Source: Daucus carota subsp. sativus
Lineage: Eukaryota > Streptophyta > Magnoliopsida > Apiales > Apiaceae
Direction of reading: 5' to 3'
NCBI RefSeq assembly: GCF_001625215.2
Contig: NC_030383.2
Coordinates: forward strand, 13,032,779 to 13,096,778
DNA length: 64,000 nucleotides
Position numbers and translations under genes: made by a program. Of the stretch, positions 20,749 to 32,975 are shown piece after piece; positions within the stretch are counted from its first letter, which is position 1; each line of letters begins with the position of its first letter. Below the pieces are notes generated by a model, which had not been told where the DNA came from, searched no databases, and saw only the letters and a program-made list of their open reading frames with translations.

Positions 20749-23090
20749 CTAGTTGATAACCCGTGCCAAGCACGGGTTTAAATAAAATTTTAAAATTTAT
20801 TATTTATTGGAAGAATAATGTCTTTTTTTTAAATACATTATTATATTTTATTATATCTATTTAAATTATTGATTTTAAATGATATTTAAATTATTGTTAT
20901 TTAATATCAGACTTTTTATATATTAAAATTTGATCTTATTTTAAATTTATTTCATAACAATATGGGTCACTATTCTATGGAGTCCACAAAATAATCTATG
21001 GAGTCCAAGATTATTTAAAAATAATCTACTCATTTCAATTTTAATATTTTTAGTCTACAATTTTTGTAAACGTTTGACAATTTGCAGGTTATGTTCTACA
21101 ATATAATTGTTGCAATCAAAAGATAAAAGAATTATTTTATATATCACTAAACACTATATATGTTCTAAAATATAACTCATAAATAAAATAATGATCTTAA
21201 TGATTGTTAATGTTGAAAGATGCTAATGATTAATTGATAATTATATTTAAAACTACTTAAAGATGGTAAATTATATATAAAATTTGAATAATTAAAGATA
21301 TTATTTATGACTAAACTAAAAGATTATGACTGGTGCTTATTACGGCTTAAATGTGGACTTTATGGAACATAACTCTAACATTATGTTTTATTTTAGTAAA
21401 ATTACTATGTTGTTTGATGATTTTTAAATTGTGAAAATAATATTCAATATCAACACGTATAAGTTCGTTTATAGTGTCTCTTATCTTGAATAAAAATTCG
21501 AAATTTTAAGTCGCAACTATTTTATTCATCTAATAGGCAAACATTATATATAATTCTAGTTGGAGTTTTGGAGTTTTTGTATATCTAACAGTGGTGGTGT
21601 TGTTGTTTAATAAACTAATATTGTAGTTTGACAAACTTAATTAACTTTCCAAAATTAATTTGATATCAAATATTTTGACGTATGTCTTGTGTTTCGGTTA
21701 TTTTATTATATGTTGCAATATGGATAATGACTTTATTCTCTTTGAGTTTCTATTTGTCTACCACCAGCTTATTTGTCTTTATCGCAATTTTTTTGAAGAG
21801 CATATAATAATTATTATTATTAAAAAATATATGACTAAGTTTTTTGGTACTTTGATATCAATACTGAATCTTGTTTACTTTAATTCTGAAATATGATAAA
21901 AATTTTATAGATTTGTTTGTAAATTAAATTGTATGAGTTTTAAAAATTAAAACAAATAATTTCGTTGACATTATTATTCTATTGGTAGGATATTATTTTA
22001 TTATAAAATCTATAATAATATAAATTATTATTACTGCCGAATAAAAAAATTATATGTTGATAACCAAATTAAAGTTATTTTATAAAATAAATTATTTGAG
22101 TTTTAAAATTTAAAATGAATAGCTTTGTTGACTATAATTTTGTTTGTGTGATAGTCATTATATTACAAAAATTGTGATCATACATGGAAGTATTCTCCTG
22201 GTTATATGATGATAATAATAATTATTAAAAATTATATGATAATAACCAATTTTTGATATTTAGTATTTTGATGATATTGATTCCGCTTATCGATAAAACC
22301 TATATATGGATATTATATTAATATTAATATCAACTCTTTATTTGTTTGAACTCTGAAACATGATAAAAGAGTTACAGAGTTGTTCCGTATATTAAATTAT
22401 TTGAGCTTTAAAAAATTAAAACAAATAATTTTGTTGGTAATATATTTTTATTAGTGAGATAATTGTTATAATACAGAATCCTGACAAATATAGAAGTTTT
22501 TTGATAATAGTAATAATTGTTAATTATAAACTAATATGATGATAGCCAAATTCTGATATGAATTTTGTAGAACTGTTTCATAAGTTAAATTGTTAGCGAT
22601 TTAACTGTGCGAATAGGATAAATGTTATATTACAAAATCTTAAACACTGTAGAAGTCTTTTTATAGTAGTATAATAATAATTATTATAAAATCTTAACCA
22701 ATATTGAAATTTTTAATAATAAAATCCGAATTAATATATAAGTCTTTTCATAATTGTAGAATAATAATTATAAAATCCTAAAAATGGATAATAATAACTA
22801 TAATATCCTAATAATATAAAACCCTAACAATATGAAAATCTTTTCATAATCTATATTGATTATAGTTATTAAATATAAAATTTATATAACATTGTCCTAA
22901 TCAATATTGAAATCTTTAATAATAATATTCTAATCAATACAAAAGTCTTTTATTGTCCTAATGAATATTGAAATCTTTAATAATAAAACTTTATTCTATA
23001 TAGAAGTCTTTAATAATAGTATAATAATAACTATAAAATTCTAATCAATACGAAAGTGACCAAATATTGGTACTTTTGGCACTGATGTTC
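20749..23090 (-). mobile_element. Helitron on the minus strand (3' end clear, 5' end not found)
   Basis: Read on the minus strand, the left end is a perfect Helitron terminus: hairpin CCCGTGC-TTG-GCACGGG (20760-20776), TTATCAA and CTAG (20752-20749), followed by T. The element therefore extends rightwards in window coordinates. The DNA there is extremely AT-rich, non-coding and made of dispersed degenerate repeats. The 5' TC terminus (GA on the plus strand) was not located and the right limit given is approximate. Confidence 0.6.
22590..23060. repeat. Degenerate AT-rich repeats (CCTAATCAATATTGAAATC type)
   Basis: Variants of AATATTGAAATCTTTAATAA and AGAAGTCTTTTTATAGTAGT plus ATAATAATTATAAAATCCTAA recur about every 50-70 bp. 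They form the body of the minus-strand Helitron candidate. Confidence 0.6.
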
Positions 23091-23207
23091 CACCGAGACG
23101 TGATTTCGCTTATTAATAAAAAGTATTGATTATAAAATATGTATAATGTATTGCAGTAGTCAAGTGTCCGTAAATATTCTCATAGTTACTACTTGAAACA
23201 TAAATGT

Positions 23208-23313
23208 TTCAGCAAGTTTCAAGATTCAATCAGATCATATAATAGTTTATCAAATGAGCTTTCAGCAAGTTTCAAGAATCAATCAGATCATATAATAGTT
23301 TATCAAATGAGCT
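23208..23313. repeat. 53 bp tandem duplication
   Basis: Two adjacent 53 bp units beginning TTCAGCAAGTTTCAAGA differ by one base. Confidence 0.95.
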
Positions 23314-23794
23314 TAACAACCGAGCGATTCAGTTTTCAATCAATTCAGCAACCGCATTCAAAAGTTTTCAAATGGCCCCTAAGCCTCAAACCATAGATGG
23401 AAATTTATTTCGATGCATTTCATTTATCTGCAAGTAATTTTATCAAAAAAAAAATAAAAAATTGTCCTTCCTTACATTCAAAATGATTGGCCAAACAACC
23501 ATTGGGAAAAAAAAAAGCTTGACCAAACATGACGGAGTTCATTCATTCGTTCATTGTGTCAACGTGTCAACAATTTTGATAACTCAGAGATCACAGAAGA
23601 CGGTGAAACTGTGTTATTTGATCTCTTCAGCCTTGCATAATGAGTCCATTCAGTTATCTGTATCAAGTGGGGGATCGTTGTACTTAATTAATATGCCCCA
23701 ACAAGTGGCATCTATCCAACGATTCACACTTAACTCCCATCCCACGTATGTACATAGAGAGTTATTGTTAAGTTTCGACATTTCACAAACCCAC

Positions 23795-23802
23795 TATATA
23801 AA
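23795..23802 (+). promoter_or_regulatory. TATA box of the small cysteine-rich gene
   Basis: TATATAAA lies about 120 bp upstream of the ATG at 23924, with an A/C-rich leader following. Confidence 0.65.
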
Positions 23803-23923
23803 CAACACCAGCATCACTCCAACTCTCCAACAAAAACATAAGGACTCTACCGATCATCTAGGCCAAAAAAAAAAAAAGGATACAAGAAAGATCAGAAGAG
23901 GATCAATCGACATTCGCATTTGG

Positions 23924-24130
23924 ATGGCGTGTTTTTGCTTTTTGGTGGATCAGAGGAGGATGATGAGGAGGGCGAAACCGGTGGCAGGAACATGTTCAAG
24001 GTGCGGTAGTGGTGCAAAAGTTGCAGACATGCAAGTCTCCACAAGATTTTGTAACATCCCTCTTTACTGGGAATCTTGGAAAGCTATTGTATGTACTTAC
24101 TGCGGAGCTACTCTTAAGTCCTACAAATGA
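23924..24130 (+). CDS. Small cysteine-rich (zinc-ribbon-like) plant protein, 68 aa
   Basis: An intronless ORF of 68 codons. The ATG at 23924 is preferred over the longer in-frame extension because a TATA box and leader precede it and the upstream translation is low-complexity. Two CxxC pairs, CSRC (24-27) and CTYC (57-60), about 30 residues apart could bind one zinc ion as a zinc ribbon; Cys3, Cys5 and Cys43 are additional. The N-terminus MACFCFLVDQRR and the W-rich YWESWKAIVC segment match my memory of an uncharacterised family of about 70 aa conserved in angiosperms. No biochemical role is known to me. There is no signal peptide or membrane segment. It stands alone between repeats, with no sign of decay. 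Confidence 0.8.
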   Translation: MACFCFLVDQRRMMRRAKPVAGTCSRCGSGAKVADMQVSTRFCNIPLYWESWKAIVCTYCGATLKSYK

Positions 24131-26045
24131 TCTTTTTTCAATATATACAAGCACCAATCGGACAATTTCAGTTTGAATGTTGTTCGGGAATTTTTATGTT
24201 TTACACTGAAGAAGAATCGTATGACAACATATAACTTCTCTTTTTGCAGAAATGAAAACTTGATATTTTGCAATTTTAGTAAACCAGGTGGTTGTTTTCT
24301 CAAAATTGTGGATATGGTACAATTCTATTGGTAATATTAAGTTCCTAATTGCCTAAATGTATGAGATTAATCTTTAATGAGGTACAAGGGTGCTTTAAGC
24401 TTATACTGAAACTGTTAGATATAACCTGGCGGCGGAGAATTGTCAAAGCAAGAACAAGCCACATCAGAAGTGGCTAGTAATGCTAATACTCTTCAACCGG
24501 GGTTGTCTTGGTCATATCTTGCTTTTGTGGACAAGCCAAGAATGTGTTTTAACTGTAAAATGAGTAATCGTGTGCCAAAAGAAGCGGGTTAATTCTGGTA
24601 TAGAGGATTAGCTATTAGAAGCAAACTCTAGCTTATTAAAAAAAGAAGAAGAAAATAAATGTTTTGATTAGCGGATAAGTAGGACTGAAGGAGTCTTTGT
24701 GCAGTGCAGCTGTAGGGACTTTATTAAATCCATAACATGCAAGTGATAAAGGGAGCTTTCAACTCGGCATCAAGAATTGTGTGATCATACTAGTTGGCTA
24801 AAACAAGTGTATTAGCTTCTATCAACACGCTAAAATATTGAATACTCTGCTATTATGTAGTTGGGGATCTGGTACTTACCTGTATTTCTGCTTAAACCTT
24901 AATTAATTAATGTCTCACCTCGTAGGTAGAGGTAATTTATCCTTATATGCATCAATCACCTCTACTGCACAAACTATTTGAATCAACCTTTAAAAATGTA
25001 AATATTTCTTTTATGCACAACTACTTTTAATCACAAAACTACTCTCAGTACTTTCAATAATTTGAGCTTAGAGGCTTAGCCAGTATCTTAACAACCAATA
25101 AATAGCGCACCAGACAGAAGTTGACAACTAGAGGAAAAAATGCCAGGAGGATAGATTTACTGAGATATCCTCCAAGGTCGCTTAAGAGCAGCTCCAAAGG
25201 GAGTGATTTTTTGCCCACTTCCCAAATCCCACCTACGGTAGATAAACATGGACTTGGGCTGAGAAAAGTTAGACATGTGCGTTGAAGGAAGTAAAAAAAA
25301 TGGGCCCTCATTTTGCATTCAGCTCATAATTCCACTAGTTAAGCTTTATACTTCAGCTCAACATGACAACAGTTTAAATATGATTGAGGGAGAGACTCCA
25401 GTACAGATGATGATCTACAATATGAGTGCATCCTCATGGAAGATGAGTACCAAGTTCTATTTGTAACCTGAATCCTTCTTTTATACCAGGATATTTAGGG
25501 TTAATGATGACATTATTCTTTATGTAACATAGTCATTGCAATTGGCAAGTGAATCAATAGAAGTATATTACTCTGTATGAGTCTCTGCTACCTGCACTAC
25601 CGTCTCGTTCCACAGTTGAATCTTGGAGCTTTGTGTAGCATGTAAAAAAGCACCACATGCCTTCTTCCCACTAATATGATTCCTGCAAATTCAGCATGTT
25701 ATATATGTGAAATTTAAGTTGTTTGGTTGAGGCCAAACAAGAAACAACTCTGTTTTACATTCTAACACTTTTAATTAATTTTTCAAGTTACCAAGTTTAT
25801 GTTAGATATCTGTGGTTAATATAATGTTTAGTTACTAACTTAAGTTAAAATGCTGTCCTAAAAAAATACAATAATAGTAGCTAAAAACGGACAGGAAAGA
25901 GAACAATCTTTTATGCTATCTCAACCATATGCTGACAAACAAAGATGCCATTCAATCACTTTCCCTCACCCATATAATTATGGACGAAGAAACTGTATTG
26001 AAGTATATATTGATATAGTAACTAGGGAGGTTTTCGGAAGAGACT
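24131..26045. other. Intergenic, no gene recognised
   Basis: Mixed unique-looking sequence. Several ORFs of 60-85 codons on both strands lack family resemblance and splice context. 25913-26045 is the presumed upstream region of the PR-10 gene. Confidence 0.5.
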
Positions 26046-26627
26046 ATGAAAGAATTAAAAGCCCAAGCAAAAGTTGGCGTTGGGATCAAAATTTTATGGG
26101 GAACTTTGGCCAAAGATTTATGCTTTGCGCTTCCAAAAATTATCCCCAATTCAGTTAAAGAGGCGCAAATTCTTGAAGGAGATGGTGGCATTGGTACTGT
26201 GTTCCTGTTCAAGTTCGGCTCTGGTTAGTCTACTTATTTTCTTTAATTTTTTCAACTTGTGCATTAGATTAAATTTATCTTTCTTGATCATGCTGCTGAG
26301 TAAAGTTCTGAGCTCACTGTGGATTTAGATGTGAAGAAATTAAGTGATCAGAAGGAAAAGATTGTTGAACTTGATGAGTCTCTGCATTTGATTGCATTAC
26401 AAGTAATAGAAGGGGGTCATCTGAATCATGGATTTACCTCATACAAAACATCTTTTCAGCTTTCAGCCATCACGGACTCAGAGACCTTAGTGGATGTAAT
26501 AGTGGTGTATGAGACTGAAGCAGAAGCAACTCTTATGCCATCGCAAACTACAAATTCTGCACTTGCTTTTCTGAAATGTGTGGAAACATACGTGTTAAAC
26601 CAAGGATCCTTGACTAATCTTGATTAG
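26046..26627 (+). pseudogene. PR-10/Bet v 1-type phytohormone-binding protein gene with damaged acceptor
   Basis: Two exons give about 163 aa, matching the cytokinin-specific/phytohormone-binding branch of the Bet v 1 family, small cytosolic proteins with a ligand cavity. Exon 1 (26046-26223) contains EAQILEGDGGIGTVFLFKFG, the family's glycine-rich loop. Exon 2 (from about 26311) contains YQKEKI-like DQKEKIVELDESLH, VIEGGHLNHGF, YKTSFQLSA and VVYETEAEA, ending at the TAG at 26625. The family intron interrupts a codon in phase 1 here. The exon 1 donor (G|GTTAGT) is fine, but the in-phase acceptor position is preceded by TTCTG instead of an AG. Using the nearby AG (ends 26312) breaks the frame within a dozen codons. 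It is therefore probably a recent pseudogene or uses a non-canonical site. All other coding sequence is clean. Confidence 0.75.
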
Positions 26628-26892
26628 ATTCATTTAAAAAATCAGTTTACTGCATCTTTTGTTAATCATTTGAAATATCAATAAGATGAGTTTAATGTTT
26701 CAAAAGCTTCTATGAAACACAGAATAGAATTACATTTTAAAATAAGTCACTAATTTTTACATTTTAAATTATGTACCAGAAATTAACTAATAAATTTGTT
26801 GCACATCGATTTTTGGACCAGACCAGTTTTATATTGATTGCTTGACACACACATATTTATCTATTTTGAAAAAAATTATTTTGGTATCATAT

Positions 26893-27118
26893 AAAGCCCC
26901 GCTTCTGGACTTTTAAGTTAGAAGCACTTATTCGTACCGTTTGTGTAAAAAATCGAGAAGCACTTCTAAAAAGCTACGATTCCTAACTTTTGTTTCATGA
27001 CTTCTGCTTTTTTCCAAACCCTTTAATCACTTATAAGTCTTAACTAACTTCTAACTTCTACTTCACTTTTTTATTTTAATCAAGAAGCACTTATTTTAAA
27101 CTCACTCAAACGGCCCCA
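26893..27118. mobile_element. Second copy of the 15.3 kb MITE, left end lost
   Basis: Nearly identical to 15327-15562 in the blocks GCCCCGCTTCTGGA, TTATTCGTACCGTTTGTGT and AATCACTTATAAGTCTTAAC, ending CTCAAACGGCCCC. The terminal GGGTGTTTGG at the left is missing. Confidence 0.8.
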
Positions 27119-27674
27119 AGTTATAACTAACTGCATATCTTATTTTTTTTCATATAAAAATAATTTATAATTATATGAGTTTTGATTTATTGATATAAGA
27201 ATTAAAAATCTGTTTATTTAATTCAAAATATCGATCATTATTATTCAAATATTTATATTTTTTTAATCTTTTTTGACTTAAATAAGAAAACTTTTAGTTC
27301 TTCATCTTTAAATATGTAAATGAAGGAGGACATTATAAAAATTATATTTTATATAAATATAAACTCAATATTTATCGGTACAAGTTTTTTCCAGATTTAA
27401 ATGAGACCGGGCTATGAACTCAATATTTTTTGTGATTATGGACCGGACTTAATCTTGGACCGACGGACCCGGACCAATTAAAAGATTCAGGCTTATAATG
27501 ACCAATGTGATCCTGAATTATAAACGAGAAAGGCTCCCGCGAACCCTTCTATGATATTCAATCCATACCGTGATATTCCATTTCCAAATTTTTGGAACAC
27601 CCAACATATCGCAAGCCTGTTAATTATTGTTTGTAAATCGATTGGGCTTGGAGTTGTGCTATTTATATGCAGTA
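27119..27674. other. Intergenic, left flank of the Helitron
   Basis: No gene or element recognised. The last base, A at 27674, is the 3'-side target nucleotide of the Helitron (T on the minus strand). Confidence 0.5.
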
Positions 27675-27702
27675 CTAGTATTTTACCCGTGCTACGCACC
27701 GT
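27675..27702 (-). promoter_or_regulatory. Helitron 3' terminal hairpin and CTAG
   Basis: On the minus strand a stem with one mismatch (CGGTGC / GCACGG, loop GTA) lies 7-8 bases before the terminal CTAG. It acts as the transposition termination signal in the family. Confidence 0.75.
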
Positions 27703-27946
27703 ATGTTTTATATTCAATTTATTATTAATTATTAGATATACGAATGTTTCAGTATTTTGTTATTGGTGTGGGAAATGTTAGTCACACTATCCAGATTAAT
27801 TTGAGAAGAAATTTTTGAGCATAAATAGTCCAATATCTATAATTGCAATAACCATATAAGGTTCACCATGGAGTAAAAATATAGTTCAAAAATAATAAAT
27901 TGAAAACGAAACATGCATGTGGAAGAAGGATGATATCCAACAGTGT

Positions 27947-30867
27947 TTAAGATTTATTCTTTTTGTTAGGCCCGTCGTGTTTGTTGTGTACACGTTTGAT
28001 TGGTGGTGGTTTTATCTCCGTCGGGGTATCAACAACATGACCGTTGAGATCGGAAGCTGGAACCTGCAAAAATAATTCAGATGATCCGATATTGCGATTA
28101 ATAGCTATAATAAGTTATTTGACATTAAGTAGTTTGAATACAAATTTTGAGAGCACTTACCATAGTATTTTGTTCAGAAGTGTGTTCACTTGATGCATTT
28201 TCAGAAGTTGCAACCACCTTGACTACATCTGAAGCAAAATAGACCGAATTGCCATCAACTAAGTTTTTAGCATTTAGGGATAAAGTGAGAGTAAGTCTTG
28301 TCCCAACGATGTTGAGCAATTTTTCCGGGAGTTGGTCTCCCTTTCCTTCCTGTAAGGAAGATAATGAAAATCTTAAAAAAATCTTGTTTGTATTATAGCT
28401 TTATGGATATTATAGAGTATATTGTAATAAGTGTGTAATTTGTATTTACTTTAATATTTTGACCAATTAAACCGTTTACAGTGGCTGAAACTAAACGTCT
28501 GACCTCACGATCGAACATAAACACTTGAATTGTATCAGTGGGATCAGTAACGTACATAGAGACCTTGAACCTGCAATAATATATGTAATATGTGTTTACG
28601 ATTTGTATGTATTATGCCAGATATATTATGTATTAAACATGATACCTCTTGTCAGGGTAGAATACAGTTTTGCCACATTCCTCGCACTTGTAGTTATTGT
28701 CGATGAAAGAGAGTTCCTTCGGGCATGCGTCACAACTATAAAACCACCATCTAGACTGTGCATCGATGCTAGTGACGGATACATGACATATCACCTCCAG
28801 CTACAACATTGTTTGAAAAAGGTTGTTAATTGGAGTATATAAGATGCTTTTAGGTGATGATAAAATAAGATACTATTTACATACGTTTTGCATATCTGAA
28901 TGTCTAAGGTCGGTAATTTGCTTCAGATTATATGTTTGTATCGTCTTGTCCAAAGACTCAGTCACTGAAGCATTATGATCCACAGTAATGGGTCCATTTA
29001 TAGCATTTAGCCTGTTTTGATAGTAGAGAATGAAATAATATTAAGTCACGTAGGGACACAAAAAAGTAGTCAGGAATCAGCATATATTTGAATTCTATAA
29101 GAATTGTGATATTGAAATTTGAAGAATATTACTTACTTGTATTGTAGATTGTGCACTGCATCATAATCTAGATTGATATAGAATTTTGTGGGGGAGAGTG
29201 AGCTTGCTTGCAGTTGTTCTATAAGAAGAAGATGGTTGGCATTAGGTATTTGTTATGTTAAATTATTAAATTAGCACAGTATTTCGAATGATGTGGGGAT
29301 TGTAATAGATACTTACTACGATACTCTGTTATGCTACAACTCGTAAGAATAATGATTTTATCCTCGTCTTCCCTTTTATCTAGTTCCTCCTTTAATTTAT
29401 GTGCCTGTTCCGCCCAAACTGTTACCTTTATCCTTTCACTGCCAAAAATCATATTTAATTATGTTAATGACAAACTTTTGTGAATATTGGATGTTGTATG
29501 GACTGAAGAGTTTACCTCCCGTCTGTAATGTCAAACAGTAATATGTCTTTTGGGCCCGTGGATGTGTTGCGGCTTTGCATCGGAAGTATATTTTCAACTA
29601 ACCCCATAAGATCTGGTAATGAGAGGTCAATGATAATAGGAGGTTAGCAGTGTGTTTTGTTAATTGTATAGAAATATTTATATGTCTAGTTGAGTACCTG
29701 TCAAGATCTTGGTGTCTCCAACTCTGCTTTTGAGAGCGTTGAAAGCGACCAACTCAAACTTATATTCTGGAATCATTCCGTCATCCTCCTCGATCAGTGT
29801 CATGTTTGTGCGTTTAAGAAAATATATTTCTTTTTTGTTACTAACAGCTGAATAAGAATAAGTTGCATCATCAACATTAAATTCTGATATGATGTAAACC
29901 TTTCCCTCTTCAGGAACTTCGTCGATCCCATTGACAAAATCCAGTCCGGCGAAAGCATGAATATGTGTTTTCTGCAAAATAGAAACATGCTCAAATAATT
30001 TAAATTATTTGAATTGATTAGAAACTACATAACATGTGTGTATATAGTTATTTTATTGACAAAGATGATAAAGCAAAAATAGATAGGAATACGCATCAGC
30101 TGATGAGGACAAATGTAATATGTGAATTGTAAAAGCATAGGCTCTGGTAGGAAACCGAGAGGAAGCCAAAAAATCTCACCGCATGTAGATATTAAATTGG
30201 TCAAGAAATTGGTTGAAGTCAGGGGAGATAGGCCTATATATGACTAAAGGTAAAGTGTTAGAGAAACTGGCCAGTTGGGTGCTGAGATATACAACCAATC
30301 TCAAAGTACCATACATGTAAGAGTGCATATAACAACAGTTGAAAATAGTTTAGCATATGGTAAAATATTCCGCATATCAACTTTGCATTAGGAGTTTAGT
30401 TTCCGTCATTAAAGTTTAGCATTGAAAAGATTTGTCACTTGTGGTCTGTAGTTTGTTTCTGTTTACTCATCCAAGTAGTGTGTGTATTTCAGACTTTCTT
30501 CACAAAGCCATGAACGTAGAGGAAAGTGGTAGACCTGCTTTGCATATAGGTATGTGTAGCTTACTATTATCATGGGTTTGTGTCAAGAGAATAAGGCGGA
30601 TTAAAAAGTAAGTTTGATAAACATAAGAGTGTAATATAAAATAGTAAGCAGGATTAGAATAGGCCGTGAGATTTTTTTAAATTATAAGAAGAGTATATGT
30701 TAAGTGAAAGGACTTACATCATCATCAAGCAGTATCATATTATAACCTTTGAAAGTGTCTGTACTTGTATTGATGCTCTTCCAGAGTCGTCTAAGTCGAA
30801 CCTTAATCTTCCAGTTTGTTCTGTTGCTTGTCAAGTCAGTGATACGATCGAATCTTGAGGTATCCAT
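27947..30867 (-). CDS. Helitron RPA-like single-strand DNA-binding protein
   Basis: Ten exons on the minus strand: 30867-30718, 29971-29698, 29612-29516, 29438-29317, 29218-29137, 29011-28885, 28800-28646, 28570-28450, 28350-28161 and 28063-27947. All introns are GT-AG and the phases agree, giving about 477 aa, usual for plant RPA1-like Helitron proteins. Exon 1 plus exon 2 form a first OB fold of the DUF223 type. Exons 3-6 form a second (FDITDG, VTVWAEQA, ILTSC). Exons 7-8 carry the RPA70-type zinc finger WWFYSCDACP ... YKCEECGK, and the tail is basic (KPPPIKRVHNKH, ending KKNKS). RPA coats single-stranded DNA during rolling-circle replication. Exon 9 has one extra A in the A6 run at 28320-28325, shifting the frame, unless an alternative AG at 28347-28348 is used. 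No selection data are available here. Confidence 0.88.
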
Positions 30868-32975
30868 CAGAAGGTTTGTGAAGGTCGGAGAGATAAGTTG
30901 ATTTGGAGAACGGAAGACTTTCTTGTGTGTATATAGTAGATGAAAAATAATATTCTGATATAAATATAATTTATAGATTACGTTTACATATTTAGGATTG
31001 GATTGAAATTGTTTTGTAATTTGAAACTCTATTTGTGTTTGGACTTTGAGGAAAGAGATAAAGTTTTGCAAATAAATAATCATTGGAACACTTCTGTTGA
31101 AACACTTCTGTTTATAACTGGTTCAGTTCTCGCAGGACAGTTGCATTTGTTGGTCATCTATAGTTGTAACTCTTGGTAAATAGAAATTAAGTACAATTTT
31201 TTGTTGAGATTGATTTTAAATTTAATTTGTAAATAATTTAATATGTATGATATATATGTGAATATTGGTAGATTATTATTTAATCTATTAAATAAATTTG
31301 TTGTCATTAAATTATTAATGCCTGTGGCGATTATTATTTTCTAAAAATTTGTTTTAGATTGAATGTGTGTTAATATTTATGTATAGTAAAATTTGTATTA
31401 TATAATATTTTTGTTCCGTTAGTTGAATTATAATTTTCATTATATCATTATTTCTACTTGTTATATATAGTAGTAATTGCAGGTTTTAAGTTAATAAAAT
31501 TATATTAATATTTTCCTTTTAAATATATATATGTTAAGTTATTATATTTAGATTTTGTTAGGCAGAAAGAATTAATATTTATATAATTATTACTGTAGGA
31601 GTTGCTTTTGTTGGCATTTCGCACATAAAATTTTTTAGAATAGGAAAAAATTAATTTTCACATTTTTGAAGCTTGTGACCCTGTATAGATTTTATAAAAT
31701 AAATTCTTCATTACTTTTAGAATAAATTGAGTAATTTTCAACTGTATTGACTAAAGCGTTAAGTGAGCCTGCTCATTTTGATGCATGACTCGGAAGGGCC
31801 TAATATGATTTTGCTTAAAGTATGGTGAGAAAACACTATCAGAATAGTTGTACTGTAAGTTAGATTTCAGGCATGCAGGATACCAATGACCAATTTGGAA
31901 AAGACATTCAGCATATGCCCATATCTTTCAATCTTATGAGATCAGTTAAAATACAGTAATCCCCATGTCCATTATGTCCTTTTGAATAAGTGAGCATAAT
32001 ATCTCTGAAATTCAAAGTATTACAAAAGTATATAGCAAAGGCCAAGCAAACATTTTGAAGTGAAGAAAGTTTGTGCTTGCATATTCTGGAATCTATGACC
32101 TTCGTGATGCTCTTGTTCCATAGCAGCAGCTTATGCAATGCTAAAAAATTTGTACTTGCAGCTCCGTAAATCTTAAGCTTTGTGATGCTGAAAATCAAAA
32201 TTCAAATTGGTATGTGATCAACTATTCTGACTTCTCCTAGTGAGGATTTCCTCTGTGTATTGGGAGACAGTATAGGAAAATGCGGCATGCAAGGGCAGGA
32301 AGGTTGTACTTGCAGATATTAAAATACCACAGCTTTGTCATGCTCAAAATTAGAGTACAAAATTATATAAGGTGTAATGTACATATATCAAAATCAGATT
32401 TTTAAGTGTTGAATACCTGCAATTGAGGATATTGTGGAGAAATAATAGAGAGAAATAATACAGAAAATGGTACCTCTCCAATTAGCAGCAGGTACTTTGT
32501 ATGGTGAAGAGGGGTTTTTTTACCTAATATTTTTGGTTGGAACCTTGCAAGTTTGCACTTGGAAAAATATTTGTTTTCTTTATATACAAACACGAATATT
32601 TCCATAGCTTATGGCATAAAAAAGTAAAACAATTTAAATATCAAATAGTACCTGGGAATCTAATATGGCCTCTAGCTTTGATATCCAATTCCTAGGGGCA
32701 ATGATAGAAATTCGTGCTAGCAAAAAGTATACTTTGGACATAGAGAAAATGGTATCAATTGCATGCTACTGTCATCGGACCAAACACCTGCAATTGTTGT
32801 TAGACTTTGTTACGGCAGAAATCAATATAAAGTAAAGAAAACAGCCATAAAAATTGATCCATCTTGATCAGAATTTGCAAAAGAAAAACACTTTAAAAAC
32901 AAAGTAAATATATTATATCGTAGGAAGACAATTACTTAAAAATTGTACTCACAGTAATAGTATGTTGACAGAATT
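30868..32975. other. Helitron interior between RPA and RepHel genes
   Basis: About 2.1 kb without a credible Helitron gene. On the minus strand 32198-31908 is open for 96 codons (TKLKIYGAAS, LHKLLLWNKS) and 32605-32402 for 67. These might be captured host-gene fragments, but I recognise no family. The rest is AT-rich. Confidence 0.45.

Noticed and set aside
23462-23923. N-terminal extension of the small cysteine-rich gene
   Set aside because: The frame is open by chance across the promoter; a TATA box and leader lie inside it and the usual family start is at 23924.
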